Origin: Cytidiella melzeri
Lineage: Eukaryota; Basidiomycota; Agaricomycetes; Polyporales; Irpicaceae
NCBI GenBank assembly: GCA_022592445.1
Contig: JABYQR010000269.1
Location: 1 to 64,000 of the forward strand
Direction: 5' to 3'
Length of the DNA stretch: 64,000 nucleotides
This document shows, in pieces, positions 9,930 through 21,248 of the stretch. The position numbers and the translations under genes are program-made. How positions within the stretch are numbered: position 1 is the first letter of the stretch; the number at the start of each line of letters is the position of its first letter. The notes under the pieces are model-generated. The model was not told the origin of the DNA, did not search any database, and worked only from the letters and a program-made list of their open reading frames with translations.

Positions 9930-12900
9930 TCAGGTAGCACTCCCATGTTGGCTCCCATTCTTCGACCTCGACCCTCCATGCTCAAAGTGAAATCCTTCAG
10001 GAACACCCGGGCCACTCATCGGCGAAGCGGAGTACGCGTGCATGATACTCGCAAACGTAGCAGGAACCGGCGGCGATGGCTGTTGGGAAGCTGCTGAAGG
10101 CTGATATGGCGACCGATGCCCATGAGGCGAGTACGGCTCCCGCTGTACGACGGGGGATCGAGACGTATGACGCGGGGGGGAAGCTTGCGAACGACCGTGT
10201 TCGTAATCGCCATTGACATATGACGAGCCCATACTCTCCCGTCGTCCGTTGTCCGAAGGGCCATCTCTTCCGTGCTCATCGCGCAACCTCTGGTCCTTAA
10301 TATACCTTTGAGGAAACTCTTGCTGAAACGTAATTGACTTCGAAGTCGACGGCGAAGCGGCGCTATTAGCTTCCGCATGGCCATTTCCAACCGAGGTGTT
10401 GTTGTCCATCTGGATAATCTGGAGCTCTCCTTTCGAGTCTTCCGCGCTGGTAGAGGCAAAGAAAGACGCCTGAGGGGACGCGGGAACAGGCGTCATCGCA
10501 ATAAGGCCCATTGTACCACCGGTGTAGTGGCTCTCGCCGTCGCCCGTGTCGTGCTCATCTGGAAGGGCGGGAATTACAGCAGCATGGCGTCCGCCAAGGG
10601 GTCTGTCGTATTCGTGTATGAATAAGTGACTGAGTTTCCACGCCCGAATGTGAGTGAGACAAAAAATCGATGGTGAGACGAGACGGAAAACAGGAAACCC
10701 CGGCAAGCAGCGCCTGACAACGAAGACATCCCAAACCCCGTCTCAACACATCGCAGAAAAAGAACAAAAGCGTCGTGGAACGCAGTAATGAAGAGAAATT
10801 TGACCGAAAGCAACAGGGAACTCACCCTCCCTCGACAAAGTTCTGCCAGACGTAATCCTTCAAACGGTCTGCGCCAGATAGCTCTTGAATGAGATGCTTG
10901 ATGGTGTTTTGTCCCAGACCAAAGAAGTCTGGCCCCGATACACTGTTGCTGTGCTGCCTGTTCCTGATCAGGTTCGCCGCACGAACAATCACAGACCATG
11001 CTCCAGTCGCAGTGCCAGCGATAACAGGCTTGTCCGAATCGTCACTCGCGACAATCTGGAACTTGGGACCGTCGCCTCCATCCAGAATTGTACAGTGGTA
11101 CACAGCCTCGTTAAGTGGGTCAACCGTCGACAAATATCGCCTACAACCCATACATCCCGTGAGTAACGAGATCGCAACAACATCACCCGTCCCACGCACC
11201 TCGTCACTTCGTACCCTACCGGGAAAATGTATCTCTCCGTATGGAAGTGCTCCCTCATGCAGACGTCTCCGAGATTCAACACGGTCATGATCCCCACGTT
11301 CAGCGGCAACAACGGCCTGCCCGCCTTATCCCTGGGAACCATCGGGATGCTGTAACTCTTACTTGTCACTGTATGCGCCTTCAGCCTCTTTGGCTTGCCC
11401 CTCGACCCTCCCGCGCCGGCAGTCGGCACCGGGGTGTTGAGCGGCGTCTGCATCATGAAAGGCCCAGGGACCGGCCCAATCCCAGGCGTTCCAGCAACGC
11501 TACTTCCCGCACTCCCCGTCCCATTCCCAAAACTAATTGTATGCTCTCCATGAGCCCCTGGCGTAGTGACCCCTCCCTGTCTGTAGAGTTGGGGATCGAG
11601 GTTGTGATCTCTTTGCACGTGAGGGCTTGCAGTCGCATTCTTTGTGTTCTTTGTGCTCTTGTTGTTGTTGTTGCTATTGTTGTTGTTGATGTTATTGTTG
11701 TTGGTGTTGTTGACGTGATTGCTACCAGTGTGCGCGTACTGAGATACATGGGTCGCCGGAGAGGTCCTGAATGTCATCTGCATCGCGGGCTTGAGGGGAA
11801 CCGGGTCGACTGGAGTCAGACGGTATGGTGAAGGCGGGGAGAGGACAAGCTGGCCCATCATCGCGACCTGAGCGCTCGATGGTCCCCCAATAGGCATCAG
11901 ATTGTCTTCGGCAGCGCCGGAGGGGAGCTCGGCCGGCGACGCGGACCGCTTCCGGGGGTTTCGCGGGGCTGATGAGGCTGGAGCAGCTGCCGGCATCGAT
12001 ATGGCTTGTGGGGCGGGCACTGGCGAAGGCACAGACGAGGCAGCAGGGGGTGACGGTACGGGGACTGGGCCTGGTGGTGCCAGACGAACTTCAGGGGAGG
12101 GACGGGTAGGCACAGGCACGTCGAGTGTTTGGGCTGTGTGAGGCTGACCCGGACCTTGCAGCTGTGGCACAGCTTGGGGGACTGTGGCTGGAGGAGGTGG
12201 CAGAGGAGGAGGATGTGTAAACTGAGGTGGTGGCTCGTGGTGGTGAGAAGGTAAAGTAGGCTCATGGTCTCTGTCAATATCCATGTCGTCACGTTCTGGG
12301 GGCTGGTACTGGTCCTCACGAGGATCAAACCGACTAAGGACCGGTGACCGTCGGGGTTCGTCATCGTGTTCGTGTCTCTGAGGCTGATGTCTATCTTGCT
12401 GTGGCGATGGGGGTGTAGAATTGGAAGTGCGTGCAGGGGAAGGTGGTCGTACAGGCTCCGGCTGGAGAGACAATGAAGGTGGTGCAGGCGGCTTGATACG
12501 CAGACGTTGGCCGTTAGTAGCGAGGAGAACTGGAGCCTGAGAGGGCGGTGGTGAGTCCGCGTCATGCATTTCGAGATCCCTATCGGAGCTAGGGGCGGGA
12601 GCGAGGGTAAGAGGCGGACCTGTCGCTTCTCGCGCCCTATCCATCCTATCTGTTTGTTCCCTAGCTCGTGCCCCATCTTCCCTCTCTTTATCCGCCCTCT
12701 CTCGCTCCCGTTCGCTCGCTCGTGTGCTGGCGCGCTCACCAGAGGGGCCAGCAGGCTTTGCGCTCGACGACGCTGCCAGCGGTATCTCTTTCTCCTTTTC
12801 TTTCTCCTTCTCCTTTCCATTCCTTTTTCGCGGTTGCCGTACTGTTTTCTTCTGCTCCCTTTGCTCCTCTTCCTGCCGCTCCTTCTGCTCGGCTTCGATC

Positions 12901-13550
12901 CTCTTGCGTGCAATTGGCCCTACGTGTTTGCTTTGCAACAATGGGTCCAGATTGTAATCCTCGTTCTCGGCCTCACCCATTGTCCCATCCAAGTTGACGA
13001 TAAATCGCTTTTGCGCTGAAGGAGCTGTCAGGGAACGAGGATATGCTGAGCTCAAGGGCTGCTGGAAGCCTGGATAGACGGGACCAGTCGGCTGCTTCTG
13101 GGCTTCGAGCTCGAGGATGCGGTCAAGCAGATAGCTGCGCGCAGGACACATCAGTCAGCATAGAAGTAGCAAGCTTAGCGAATGGCGACATACGCCCGTT
13201 CGGTGCGCAACTTTACAGAGCGCTCCCCTGAACCTCTCAGTTCGCTCATTGCGTCCTTGTACTTCTACATGTGCAATCGCTGCCAGTCAGTACACATGCC
13301 CTGGGGAGGATGACGCGATTGACACTTGGAAACGCACCTCCTCAAGCTCGAAATACTTTCGCTTCAGGCGTTTGTACTTTTCAGCGGCTTCTATACCCTC
13401 CCTGTCGCGCCCCTTACTGTCACCAGGTGCCGACACGGCGATTTGAGGTGGCAGCGGTGGTGGGCCCATGACAACGTCTCTGTCTGCTGGAGAGTGTGTA
13501 GCGACGGGCATTGACGAGCTGCCTGCGCTCGTTCTAGCAGAGCGACTCAT
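9930..13550 (-). CDS. FYRN/FYRC-domain nuclear protein (TBRG1-like)
   Basis: Probable chromatin-associated nuclear protein carrying the paired F/Y-rich domains FYRN and FYRC, which are found in TBRG1, trithorax-type proteins and fungal homologues. Five exons fit: 13550-13338, 13264-13194, 13134-11200, 11140-10826 and 10629-9930, about 1077 residues. A coiled coil lies at residues ~55-110 (EKYKRLKRKYFELEE, then YLLDRILELEAQ). A long low-complexity middle is rich in Pro, Glu, Arg and Lys with an Asn-rich tract. FYRN begins at IMTVLNLGDVCMREHFHTERY and runs on to FPVGYEVTR across the exon 3/4 junction; FYRC follows (AWSVIVRAANLIRNRQ, then PDFFGLGQNTIKHLIQEL). The C-tail is disordered. The role in the cell is inferred from the domains only. 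Confidence 0.8.
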
Positions 13551-13874
13551 GACGATGAGCAATGAGCAAACGTGTCACGAAGACAATTATGAGAACAAGA
13601 CTCTTTTGCGACTAGGGCCACAAGGGAAAAAAAAGTGGAGGTGGCCGCGCAGCGAGGAATGAGATGTGGTGGTGAGAGGAGAAGAACGGGGAGGAAACGG
13701 GGGAAAAGAAGATTGTTTTGACTATAAGTGGACGGGAGCTCGCGCGGCGGTTAGGGATCGCTAGGTTGATTTTGTTTGGCAGGGAATAGCCACCAAACCT
13801 AGTCAGGCTTCCGGGCTTGCCACGACGCTCAATTGTCCGAATTTGGAGGACACCCTGGGAGTTATCTCATGTTT

Positions 13875-14609
13875 TCAAGCTGCTTCCCTGCCCTTGAGTC
13901 CCATGGGGACGCTGCTGAGGGCTGAGAGGAGTAAACTAGCGATAAATAAAGAGATAAAATACGCCGGATGATTGCCATAGGCAAGCCTCGGCGTGGGTAG
14001 GCAGCCTGCGTGGCGTTTCTCGCTGGACGCTGTCCCTTTCGGGAGCATCTGGATCAGATCCCATCTCACTTTATCCTCAAGCGCCGGTTCCACTACGCTT
14101 CCGTTTTGGGCATCGCCCCTGATATCCCATCGAAAAACAAAACTATTTCTCCGTCTAGCCGCATGAGTGTGCGCCATCACCCGCATTGTTGCACCTCTCG
14201 GGACTGATTCTGCACTGATAACAATCACCGGGCCCAGATGAACTTTTGGAATGGCTCCTTCTGTCGTGCTTCTTCCCCTCCACTCGGGTGCAGCAAAGTT
14301 CAAACAGAGCATGTCACCATACCAATCCGCCGTCAACATTGCATGCCTTTTACGTGGAATCGCCTCGCCCGAAAACGTCAACTCCCCATCTCCTTCCTCC
14401 TCCACGCTCTCACCCACACTCACATTGAGTCTAGGAGCGTCTGGGATGATATTGAGCCCGCAGGATTCACAGAGCAGCTGGCAAGCCTGAGCACCGGCCG
14501 CTCGCGCACCCTCGGACGGTCCGGAGCTTCTCCATTGGGCCCATTCTTCTGCTTCGTGGTGGTGGCGTTGATGGCGACATATCGGAACACAAGCCTCGAC
14601 TTGCCGAAT
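13875..14609 (-). CDS. unidentified gene, 3' part with hydrophobic C-terminus
   Basis: I do not recognise this product. One minus-strand frame is open from 14609 to the stop at 13875. It contains a CQLLCESC cysteine pair near its start, then DWYGDMLCLNFAAPEW, IPKVHLGPVIVISAES and RRRNSFVFRWDIRGD, and ends with a hydrophobic segment (YFISLFIASLLLSALSSV) that could be a membrane anchor. Upstream exons probably exist: a frame with LCGERECLWRRWLE at about 14810-14770 ends at a good GTAAGT donor at 14707, but no acceptor I tried keeps the frame. A second minus frame overlaps 14421-14630 and is also open (DTESEAEFGKSRLVFRYVA). The gene may be spliced differently or be damaged. Confidence 0.35.
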   Translation of the reverse strand: MRQVEACVPICRHQRHHHEAEEWAQWRSSGPSEGARAAGAQACQLLCESCGLNIIPDAPRLNVSVGESVEEEGDGELTFSGEAIPRKRHAMLTADWYGDMLCLNFAAPEWRGRSTTEGAIPKVHLGPVIVISAESVPRGATMRVMAHTHAARRRNSFVFRWDIRGDAQNGSVVEPALEDKVRWDLIQMLPKGTASSEKRHAGCLPTPRLAYGNHPAYFISLFIASLLLSALSSVPMGLKGREAA

Positions 14610-15660
14610 TCAGCCTCGGATTCAGTGTCGCACGCATCATCTGATACTTGACCACAGGGTTATTTACGACATTGAGTTTCCGGATCCATAATGACTTTTA
14701 CTTACCCTGAGATAAACGATGATGGTGGTGGTGGTGGAATCATCCCGAGACCGTGTTCCTGTGGTGCACGTTCGAGCCATCTACGCCACAAGCACTCGCG
14801 TTCGCCGCAGAGGTTATGTTTTGCGAGCTAACTGGTTGGACTATACTGTATGAAGCCCAGTAAAGAGACCGCCGCGTCTTGCGGGAGTCCGTCCGCATTC
14901 CAACGGTGACTTGAGCCTGTCAAGGTGGCTGTGGACGCCTGACTGCTGCTCGGGTCCTCTGAGTGACAGTGGTTATGACGACCAGCTGCAATGCGAGCGT
15001 TCTCCTGCCTCGTGTCTAAGCTGCCACTGACGTCCGTGGACCTCCATATACCATTCACAGCCTACGTACCGCTGCCTCGCTTCACACGTTGCGAGGAGAA
15101 GATTTGCCTCATGGCAGCAGGTGCTCTGGGACCGTGCAGGGAAGGTAGTACAAGTTCTGCTGCGGAGTGTGCCCGCGCTATGCCTCTTTGGCAGCTGAAT
15201 CAATCATGATGAGACTTTGAGTTCACATTGATCGAGACTTGGATACAGTATGTCAGTTCCACAATATGTCTGCGAGTGGGCCCACTAGCAAGTGTCAATA
15301 TTATCACTAATCAAACCCACAAAACTCCGGATATCAATAAAGCCCATTGCCGCTCACGCCACCCCGCCAAGCGCTCCATACATTCAGAGTGGGGAGACCA
15401 ATTGGCATACTTAGCAGCCTCGGTTTTGCAGAACATTCCTTAGCGAGTAGCACATAGCTAGATCTCCAATACTCGAACCTGAGGGCCGGGATACGCAAAA
15501 GAATCAAAACCAATGAGGACGCCACAAAGCTCTTGCTTGCCATTTTTGTCCCATGCGTCTGCGAGATGGCTTTAGAACTTCTGACGAGGCTTACAACAAA
15601 GTTACAGCACAGACCTTGAAAAAGCCAGCGATTGGTAGCCAAGTCCAACAGCAACCTACT
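14610..15660. other. probable upstream exons of the unidentified gene; otherwise unresolved
   Basis: Minus-strand open pieces at 14990-14828 and 14830-14708 share one frame broken by a single TAG, which a 42-nt intron (GTCTCT...TTAG) could remove. This hints at 5' exons of the gene ending at 13875. I cannot give a consistent start. From 15200 to 15660 I see no gene. Confidence 0.25.
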
Positions 15661-17098
15661 TTAATCGGCCGCTGTGGGCTCCTCGCTCGTCGCTTTAGGA
15701 AGAGTCAAGTCTTGGAAATACTGCGCAAGCTCGTTTTCCACCCTTTTGATCAGTTCCTTCAAACTCGCCATCGCCGCCCTCCGACAGCCAGGCGTAAGGG
15801 AGAATGTAATGTCTCCGTCGCTATTGAGAGCATCCTGCATCGCCTTCAAACGTCCCACGACGTCCGCCAACGGCAGCGCCGCAGTGCTGTCGGACCGGGC
15901 CACAGTATACCACGTATGCTGCCACGTGCCGAGACATCCATGGGCATGGTACGTGCATCCATCTGGTCGCTGGAACACTGGCGCGCTCAAACGCAGACGG
16001 TCCCACAAATTGACGAGGGCAAAGAACCCACTCAGGAGTCGAGATTTCTGTGAGGGCGTGAGCCCGATGGGTTGCTGAGCGTCTTCTTTCGACAGCTCGT
16101 CCTCAGGTTCTGGAGGTCCGAACGTGTCTTCATTCAATTCGAATTGCGGACCACTCTCGATTAGAGCTACGTAGTAACTGACACCTTGCAGTTTCGTTAG
16201 ACCGTACTTGTCCGCCACAGCCATGGCGATCAACGGGTTGGCGGTTCGGTTGTAGATGCGCTCGATCCATTTGTTGACCGCAAAGTCGCATAATTCTTGG
16301 TGGTCGCAGAGAAGGGCCACTTCGATGATGCGTCTGAATAACGATGATCGGCACAACGTCGGGTTCCACTGGTTGGTGAGTGTCCCTTCTTTGAAGACGA
16401 CGTGGAGGGATTCGATAGCCCAGCTGGCGGTTGTGGCAAACGAGTATTTGTTCGTCATCTCTGCAATTGTGAGGAGCGTAGGAACATCGGCGTCGGACGT
16501 GCTGAAATGCGCAATTTCCGCGGGACTATCGCAGGAAAGTTTTAGAGAGAAAGCTTATGAGTAAGACAGGGCAGGGGGCGTGTGTACTAACAGGGCATAT
16601 AGGATTGAAAGCAAGAGGCGGAACTTTTCTACCGACTCGCCGTACAACGTCGTGTGGGGCTGGTCAACGCCATCAATACCCTCCTCCATCATGAATTGAT
16701 CTGACACACTGAACATGTGCTCGAACGCAGATGAGTCGCGAGAGAGTATGAAACGATGTACCTAGTCGTGGCCTTAGTCATAGAACGACGCTTGAGCAGG
16801 CTGCGCGCACCTTGAACAGCGTGTTCTCTACCAGTATGAGACAATCCCCTGCAGGCAGATAGAACCTGTCGTCCCTGTCCGGTTGGCTCGCCGCTTCACT
16901 ACTGGTTCCGCCGATCTTGGCGAGGTTCATCTTACAAGCTTGAGTACCGTTACGATGACTGGTGCTGGCACTCGCCTGCGTTCGTAGTCGTTTGCGTGGG
17001 GGATCTCCGCCAGCTGAATGCTGCGAAGCGTCCGTGTCGTCTGAGAGCGCGTCGGCATTGTTCTCCTCCAGGTAGGGTTCGTCGACTGTGTCAGGCAT
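15661..17098 (-). CDS. BTB/POZ domain protein
   Basis: Member of the large Agaricomycete family of BTB/POZ proteins; such domains mediate dimerisation or recruit cullin-3, but the partner here is unknown. Three exons fit in phase: 17098-16811, 16761-16592 and 16525-15661, giving 440 residues. The N-terminus is acidic and basic, with PPRKRLRT as a possible nuclear signal. The BTB fold starts at DRDDRFYLPAGDCLILVENT and continues through VHRFILSRDSSAFEHMFSV and FRLLLSILYAL. The C-terminal part (NKYSFATTASWAIESL, then LCDHQELCDFAVNKWIERI) is the helical region usual in this family. Its start lies 266 bp from the start of eIF3i on the other strand, so the two share a divergent promoter region. 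Confidence 0.85.
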
Positions 17099-17364
17099 TC
17101 CAGCCTTGTTCTTAATGTCTCGTCATTCAGTTGGAGGTAGAGAATGTCGCTGAGAGAGGCCAGAAGTGCGGTTGTAAGACTGAGTATGACGGAGGAACAG
17201 GCTGCAGCTACGTATGCTTGGTCGGTCTTTGCCGAGGGAATGTAGTCGTGCGCTTACGAAATTTCCCTGATTTTGTGTGAAAGATCTGAGGTTGCAGGGC
17301 TGCATTTACTCTTTACCACTACATACACTGTCGACGGGGAGTGCAATACTGCTCAATCAAAAAT

Positions 17365-18875
17365 ATGGTCTGTTCATTCCTGACATGAAGGATCTTCCTT
17401 TTGTGGCCATACTCATTTTTGCTGTGTTTTAGAGACCTATCCTCCTCCAAGGTCAGCTTCGGGTTGCGCAGTGGACACAGGCCAGAACCTGACTGTTTAT
17501 AATGCACTGTTACAGGACACGAACGGTCACTGACCCAAATCAAGTTCAACCGCGAAGGCGATCTCCTTTTTTCGGCCTCAAAAGATCATGTCATCAACGT
17601 TTGGTTTTCACACAACGGGGAGCGACTGGGAACGTATGACGGGCACAACGGAACGGTGTGGACGATAGATGTCGACTGTGTGTTCTTTCCCTCTACTCTC
17701 ACAGCGCAATACGCCACGATCATCACTATATGACACTGTGCAGCAGCTCATGACATTCGTCTTTCATTTAGCTACGTCCCGCTTCCTCGTCTCAGGTTCT
17801 GCAGACAATATGATGCGACTCTGGCACGTGAAATCTGGCAAATGTTTGTATAAATGGGAGTTTCCCACCGCCGTCAAGCGAGTAGCATTCAGCGAAGACG
17901 ACAGCCAAGTGGTCTGTGTTACAGAGCAACGGATGGGCTTCCAAGGAGCCATCAGAGTGTTTGACATCAACAGGGATGGGGATGGAACTCAACGTACGTT
18001 CCCCACTCAAACCGCTCATTAAAACCCGACGATTCTCACTCACTTCTATTACCATTCACGTCCGGACCGTCGGATTACAGAGGAACAAGAACCTGTATCG
18101 TTCTTCAATCCTACCGGCAGCAAAGCCGTCGTCTGCGCCTTTGCACATATTCCCTCTCTCATCCTTACCGGCCACGAATCGGGAAAAGTTGCGCTCTTCG
18201 ATGCAAAGACAGGAGAGGAGGTCGCCAACAACGAGCGTGCGCACCTAGACAACATCACGGACATACAACTTGCACCTGATCGCTCTTATTTCATCACATC
18301 TAGCAAGGACAAGACTGCGAGGGTAAGCCTTCTGAGATATATTCCTGAGAAAATGATCATCGTTGACGTAGACTCTTGTAGATACATGATACTAGAACGT
18401 TGATGGTTATCAAGACGTTCCCGACGGAAACACCGCTGAACAGTGCAGCGCTTGCACCAAACAAACCATACGTGCGCCATTTCCGCTGAACCCTCAACGT
18501 ACCCTATTGTTCATTAATCCTCGAATTTCTTTGCTAGGTCCTTTTGGGCGGCGGGCAGGACGCGATGAGCGTGACGACGACGTCGTTGCGACAAGGAAAG
18601 TTTGAGACACGGTTCTGGCACAAAATTTTCGAAGAGGAGGTCGGGCGTGTGAAGGGCCATTTCGGGCCTGTCAATACGTACGTTCGCCCCTCAGTTCTCG
18701 TCCTAACCCCCTTTACTATAACGGTTACCATCTGATTTTATTGAACAGAATTGCTGTATCGCCGAAAGGCGATTGCTACGCGTCTGGAGGTGAAGATGGA
18801 TTCGTGCGTGTGCATCATTTCGACGAAAGCTACTTCCGTGCGAAGCCGTATGGTGATCTCGAAATCGAGGAATAG
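17365..18875 (+). CDS. TIF34: translation initiation factor eIF3 subunit i (WD40)
   Basis: eIF3i is a seven-bladed WD40 propeller of the cytosolic eIF3 complex, which loads mRNA and initiator tRNA on the 40S ribosome. Eight exons fit in phase: 17365-17367, 17433-17451, 17516-17677, 17772-17993, 18081-18322, 18382-18471, 18538-18677 and 18749-18875, giving 334 residues, the usual family length. Diagnostic segments are [18 protein letters not shown] at the N-terminus, [18 protein letters not shown]-type [41 protein letters not shown], and the C-terminal GDLEIEE. The first coding exon would be the ATG alone, followed by a GTCTGT donor; this start is inferred from the conserved MRPILL N-terminus of the family. 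All WD blades appear intact. Confidence 0.93.
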
Positions 18876-19632
18876 TCCCGGCTGTCTTTCTATTTTATCG
18901 ATGGTAGACGACGTGACGACATTCCGTTTGTGCGTATACAATGTAGCTTACACATACGAGGTTGTAACGATATACATTCATATACTCTCTTTTGTGCTGC
19001 ATTGCTTGACTGCTCTGAATTATACCTACAAGCAATCTTACGTACAGGGCAGCTTTTGAAGCTGTCATGGACGAGCGTCGAATACAAAGGTGCTGAATGG
19101 CATTGCAGCCTGTGCAGTCGATTGTGACTTCGTTAGTGAGTAGGGATCGATATGAGGCTAAGTGTACGCAAATACTGTCTCACTTCCAACGCTCACCAGT
19201 ACAGCCAGAATTCAGGCCTCGGATCTCAGACTTGACCAGTTGTACGAGGTAGCCAACTTGATTCCTGGGTCGCATACATATAGCGAGACGTTCTTGTGAC
19301 CATAGCCAATCGAGACTAACAAACAAAATACTTCCGAACCGGAATCTAAAGGTGGTGTGCGCACCCTACGATGCAATGTAATACTATACAAATGAAGAAG
19401 AATAACAAAAATGTCCGTAGCGTCCATGGAATAAAGCAAGAAGGGCTAACGTACGCGTCTTAGTGGGTGGGAATGACAGAACAATAACATTAGGATACGG
19501 ACAGGGGAGCATCTAACGGAGACCTTCATGATGATATCGAGAGTACAGAGCATATGATCGCTGCCAGAGCGATACCAGTCCACGTCGCTGGTGACGCCGA
19601 CGCTCGCGCGCTACTTCTGTCATGGAGTCCGC
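18876..19632. other. intergenic between convergent genes
   Basis: This stretch holds the 3' flanks of eIF3i and of the secreted-protein gene. I see no further gene or repeat. Confidence 0.5.
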
Positions 19633-20889
19633 TCAGTAAGAAGGACTACAGGGAGAGCGAGATGTTACATACGAAGCTGAGGCTGGCCGTGCGGTAATCT
19701 TGACTTGCATGATAGCGACAAGACCATCAATAGCTGGTGCGCCGTCAACGCTGACGGTTAAATAGTGATTAATTCCGTCACTCGTTGCTGATAACAGGCC
19801 GGACACGTATTGAACGTCGGTCTGGTAGGTGTAATTATTGAAAGAGGTTGATCCAGAGTATTGCGCTCCAGCCGTAAGGTTGGCTGAAGGAATTATAGAG
19901 GATTGGTTGGTCACATTGCCGATTAGCCAGTCGCTGCAGGTTATTCGTGAATATTGAACTCGAACTTGTCGGACTGTATGTGAATACCTACCGACCAAAG
20001 TTATAACTAAGCGGACGAAAAAAGGTTGAGTAGGTGTTCTCGGTTGACTGAAAGGCAGCTCACCCATTGGGGACAATGTCATGACCCACTACAGCATGTT
20101 CTTAGCGAAGAGCGATCAGCAGCAAACATACTACTCACGGTTCGCTGGCAGCTCGTAGGATGCTGCCATGAAGATTGCTCCACTTTGAGTAGCATGAGTA
20201 TCACAGCGGAAAAATAGAATATGAAGGACATACCTATCTGCACTACTTCCATCCTGCGTCCAGTATCGAAAGTGTGGGCCTCCCTCTATCGTCTCTTTAC
20301 ATGAGCCAAATTCAAAATCACCATAGTCCCATCGGATGACAGCAGTCTCGTTCCCTAACAGACAAAAAGTGAGTTATGAGGTATTGAAGAATGTGGCTGG
20401 CAACGCACGATATCCTAGCCCGTCACCTAGATCGGCAGATTGATCGTCTCCAAGATGTTGCCCTAGGCATTCGGAGGCGTACCCGAATGACCTCAAGTGC
20501 GAATACACGAGATTGACATAGTGTAGCATAAGGCAAACACAACGAGACTCACCAGAAGTAGTTTCGAAGCCCACCGTCCGTGTCCTGGTCCTTCAGCACA
20601 TCCGCGTCGGAGTTGCCGGATATGATGATATTCAAAGGTTCCCCAAGACCAGCGGGAAACGTTCCAGGTACTTTCTGTGAATATACGAGTAAGCTAGGCC
20701 GTTCAGGCTGGTTTCGGTTCGAGAAACGCGCACTGTCAAGAAGCTTCCGCCGTTAGTTGTCGCATTGTAGTAGCCTTGTGGTGGAATGTTGGATCGCTTG
20801 GTAACCAGTGAGTTCCGAGGTGAAGGTGTTGTTGCGCCAAGAACAGACAGAGGAGAGCATAGCAGTAGAAGAATGGCCGCTGTGGCCAT
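19633..20889 (-). CDS. secreted protein of an Agaricomycete family
   Basis: Predicted extracellular protein of unknown function. The start ATG at 20889 opens a signal peptide (MATAAILLLLCSPLSVLG). The mature part follows over at least seven exons: NIPPQGYYNATTNGGSFLT, KVPGTFPAGLGEPLNIIISG, NSDADVL...DGGLRNYFW, GYASECLGQH, TAVIRWDYGDFEFGSC, GGPHFRYWTQDGSSADSGAI and DWLIGNVTNQSSIIP. The end is STSFNNYTYQTDVQYVSGLL, GINHYLTV and AIDGLVAIMQVKI. This order of blocks (short GYASE block, RWxYG, HFRYW, GAIFMA-SYE, NYTYQTDV, IDGLVAI) recurs in secreted proteins of other mushrooms that I recall. Several NxT/S sites suggest glycosylation. The last few codons before the stop at 19633 are uncertain because a GTATGT lies close to the end. 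Confidence 0.75.
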
Positions 20890-21248
20890 CTTGACTTGCA
20901 AGACGAAGGGTAATGAGGGTAGGAGACAACCGATGGGGAAGTCTCGAGTTGTGGTGTATAATAATAAACTGCATTGTGCGGAGACGCTCGGCAAAGCAAA
21001 CCGGAGTCGGGCAGCGCACACGCTCGGTTTTCCAACATATCGACAGTGACCAACATTTGTACTTTGCTCGTCACGTACAAGGACACGGTGTGTGCTGCAA
21101 TTCGACTCTTGGGAAGTACTATTTGCTCGTCATACTCTCGACTTTTCCGCCCGCTACATGTTATGTGAGGTGAGGTGACCCGTCAGAACGCGACATTCGG
21201 CGACAAAGAGTTTGTATCAAGGACTTGATATTTCACAGTACGCGTATA
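20890..21248. other. intergenic, promoter side of the secreted-protein gene
   Basis: Short spacer between the start of the secreted-protein gene and the 3' end of NTA1, both on the minus strand. No distinct site is recognised. Confidence 0.4.

Noticed and set aside
9491..10015. 174-codon open frame on the minus strand
   Set aside because: It overlaps the last exon of the FYR-domain gene in another frame and runs into its 3' flank; no domain resemblance.
14238..14651. 137-codon plus-strand frame
   Set aside because: The opposite strand has the longer protein-like frame with conserved-looking blocks; this looks like its shadow.
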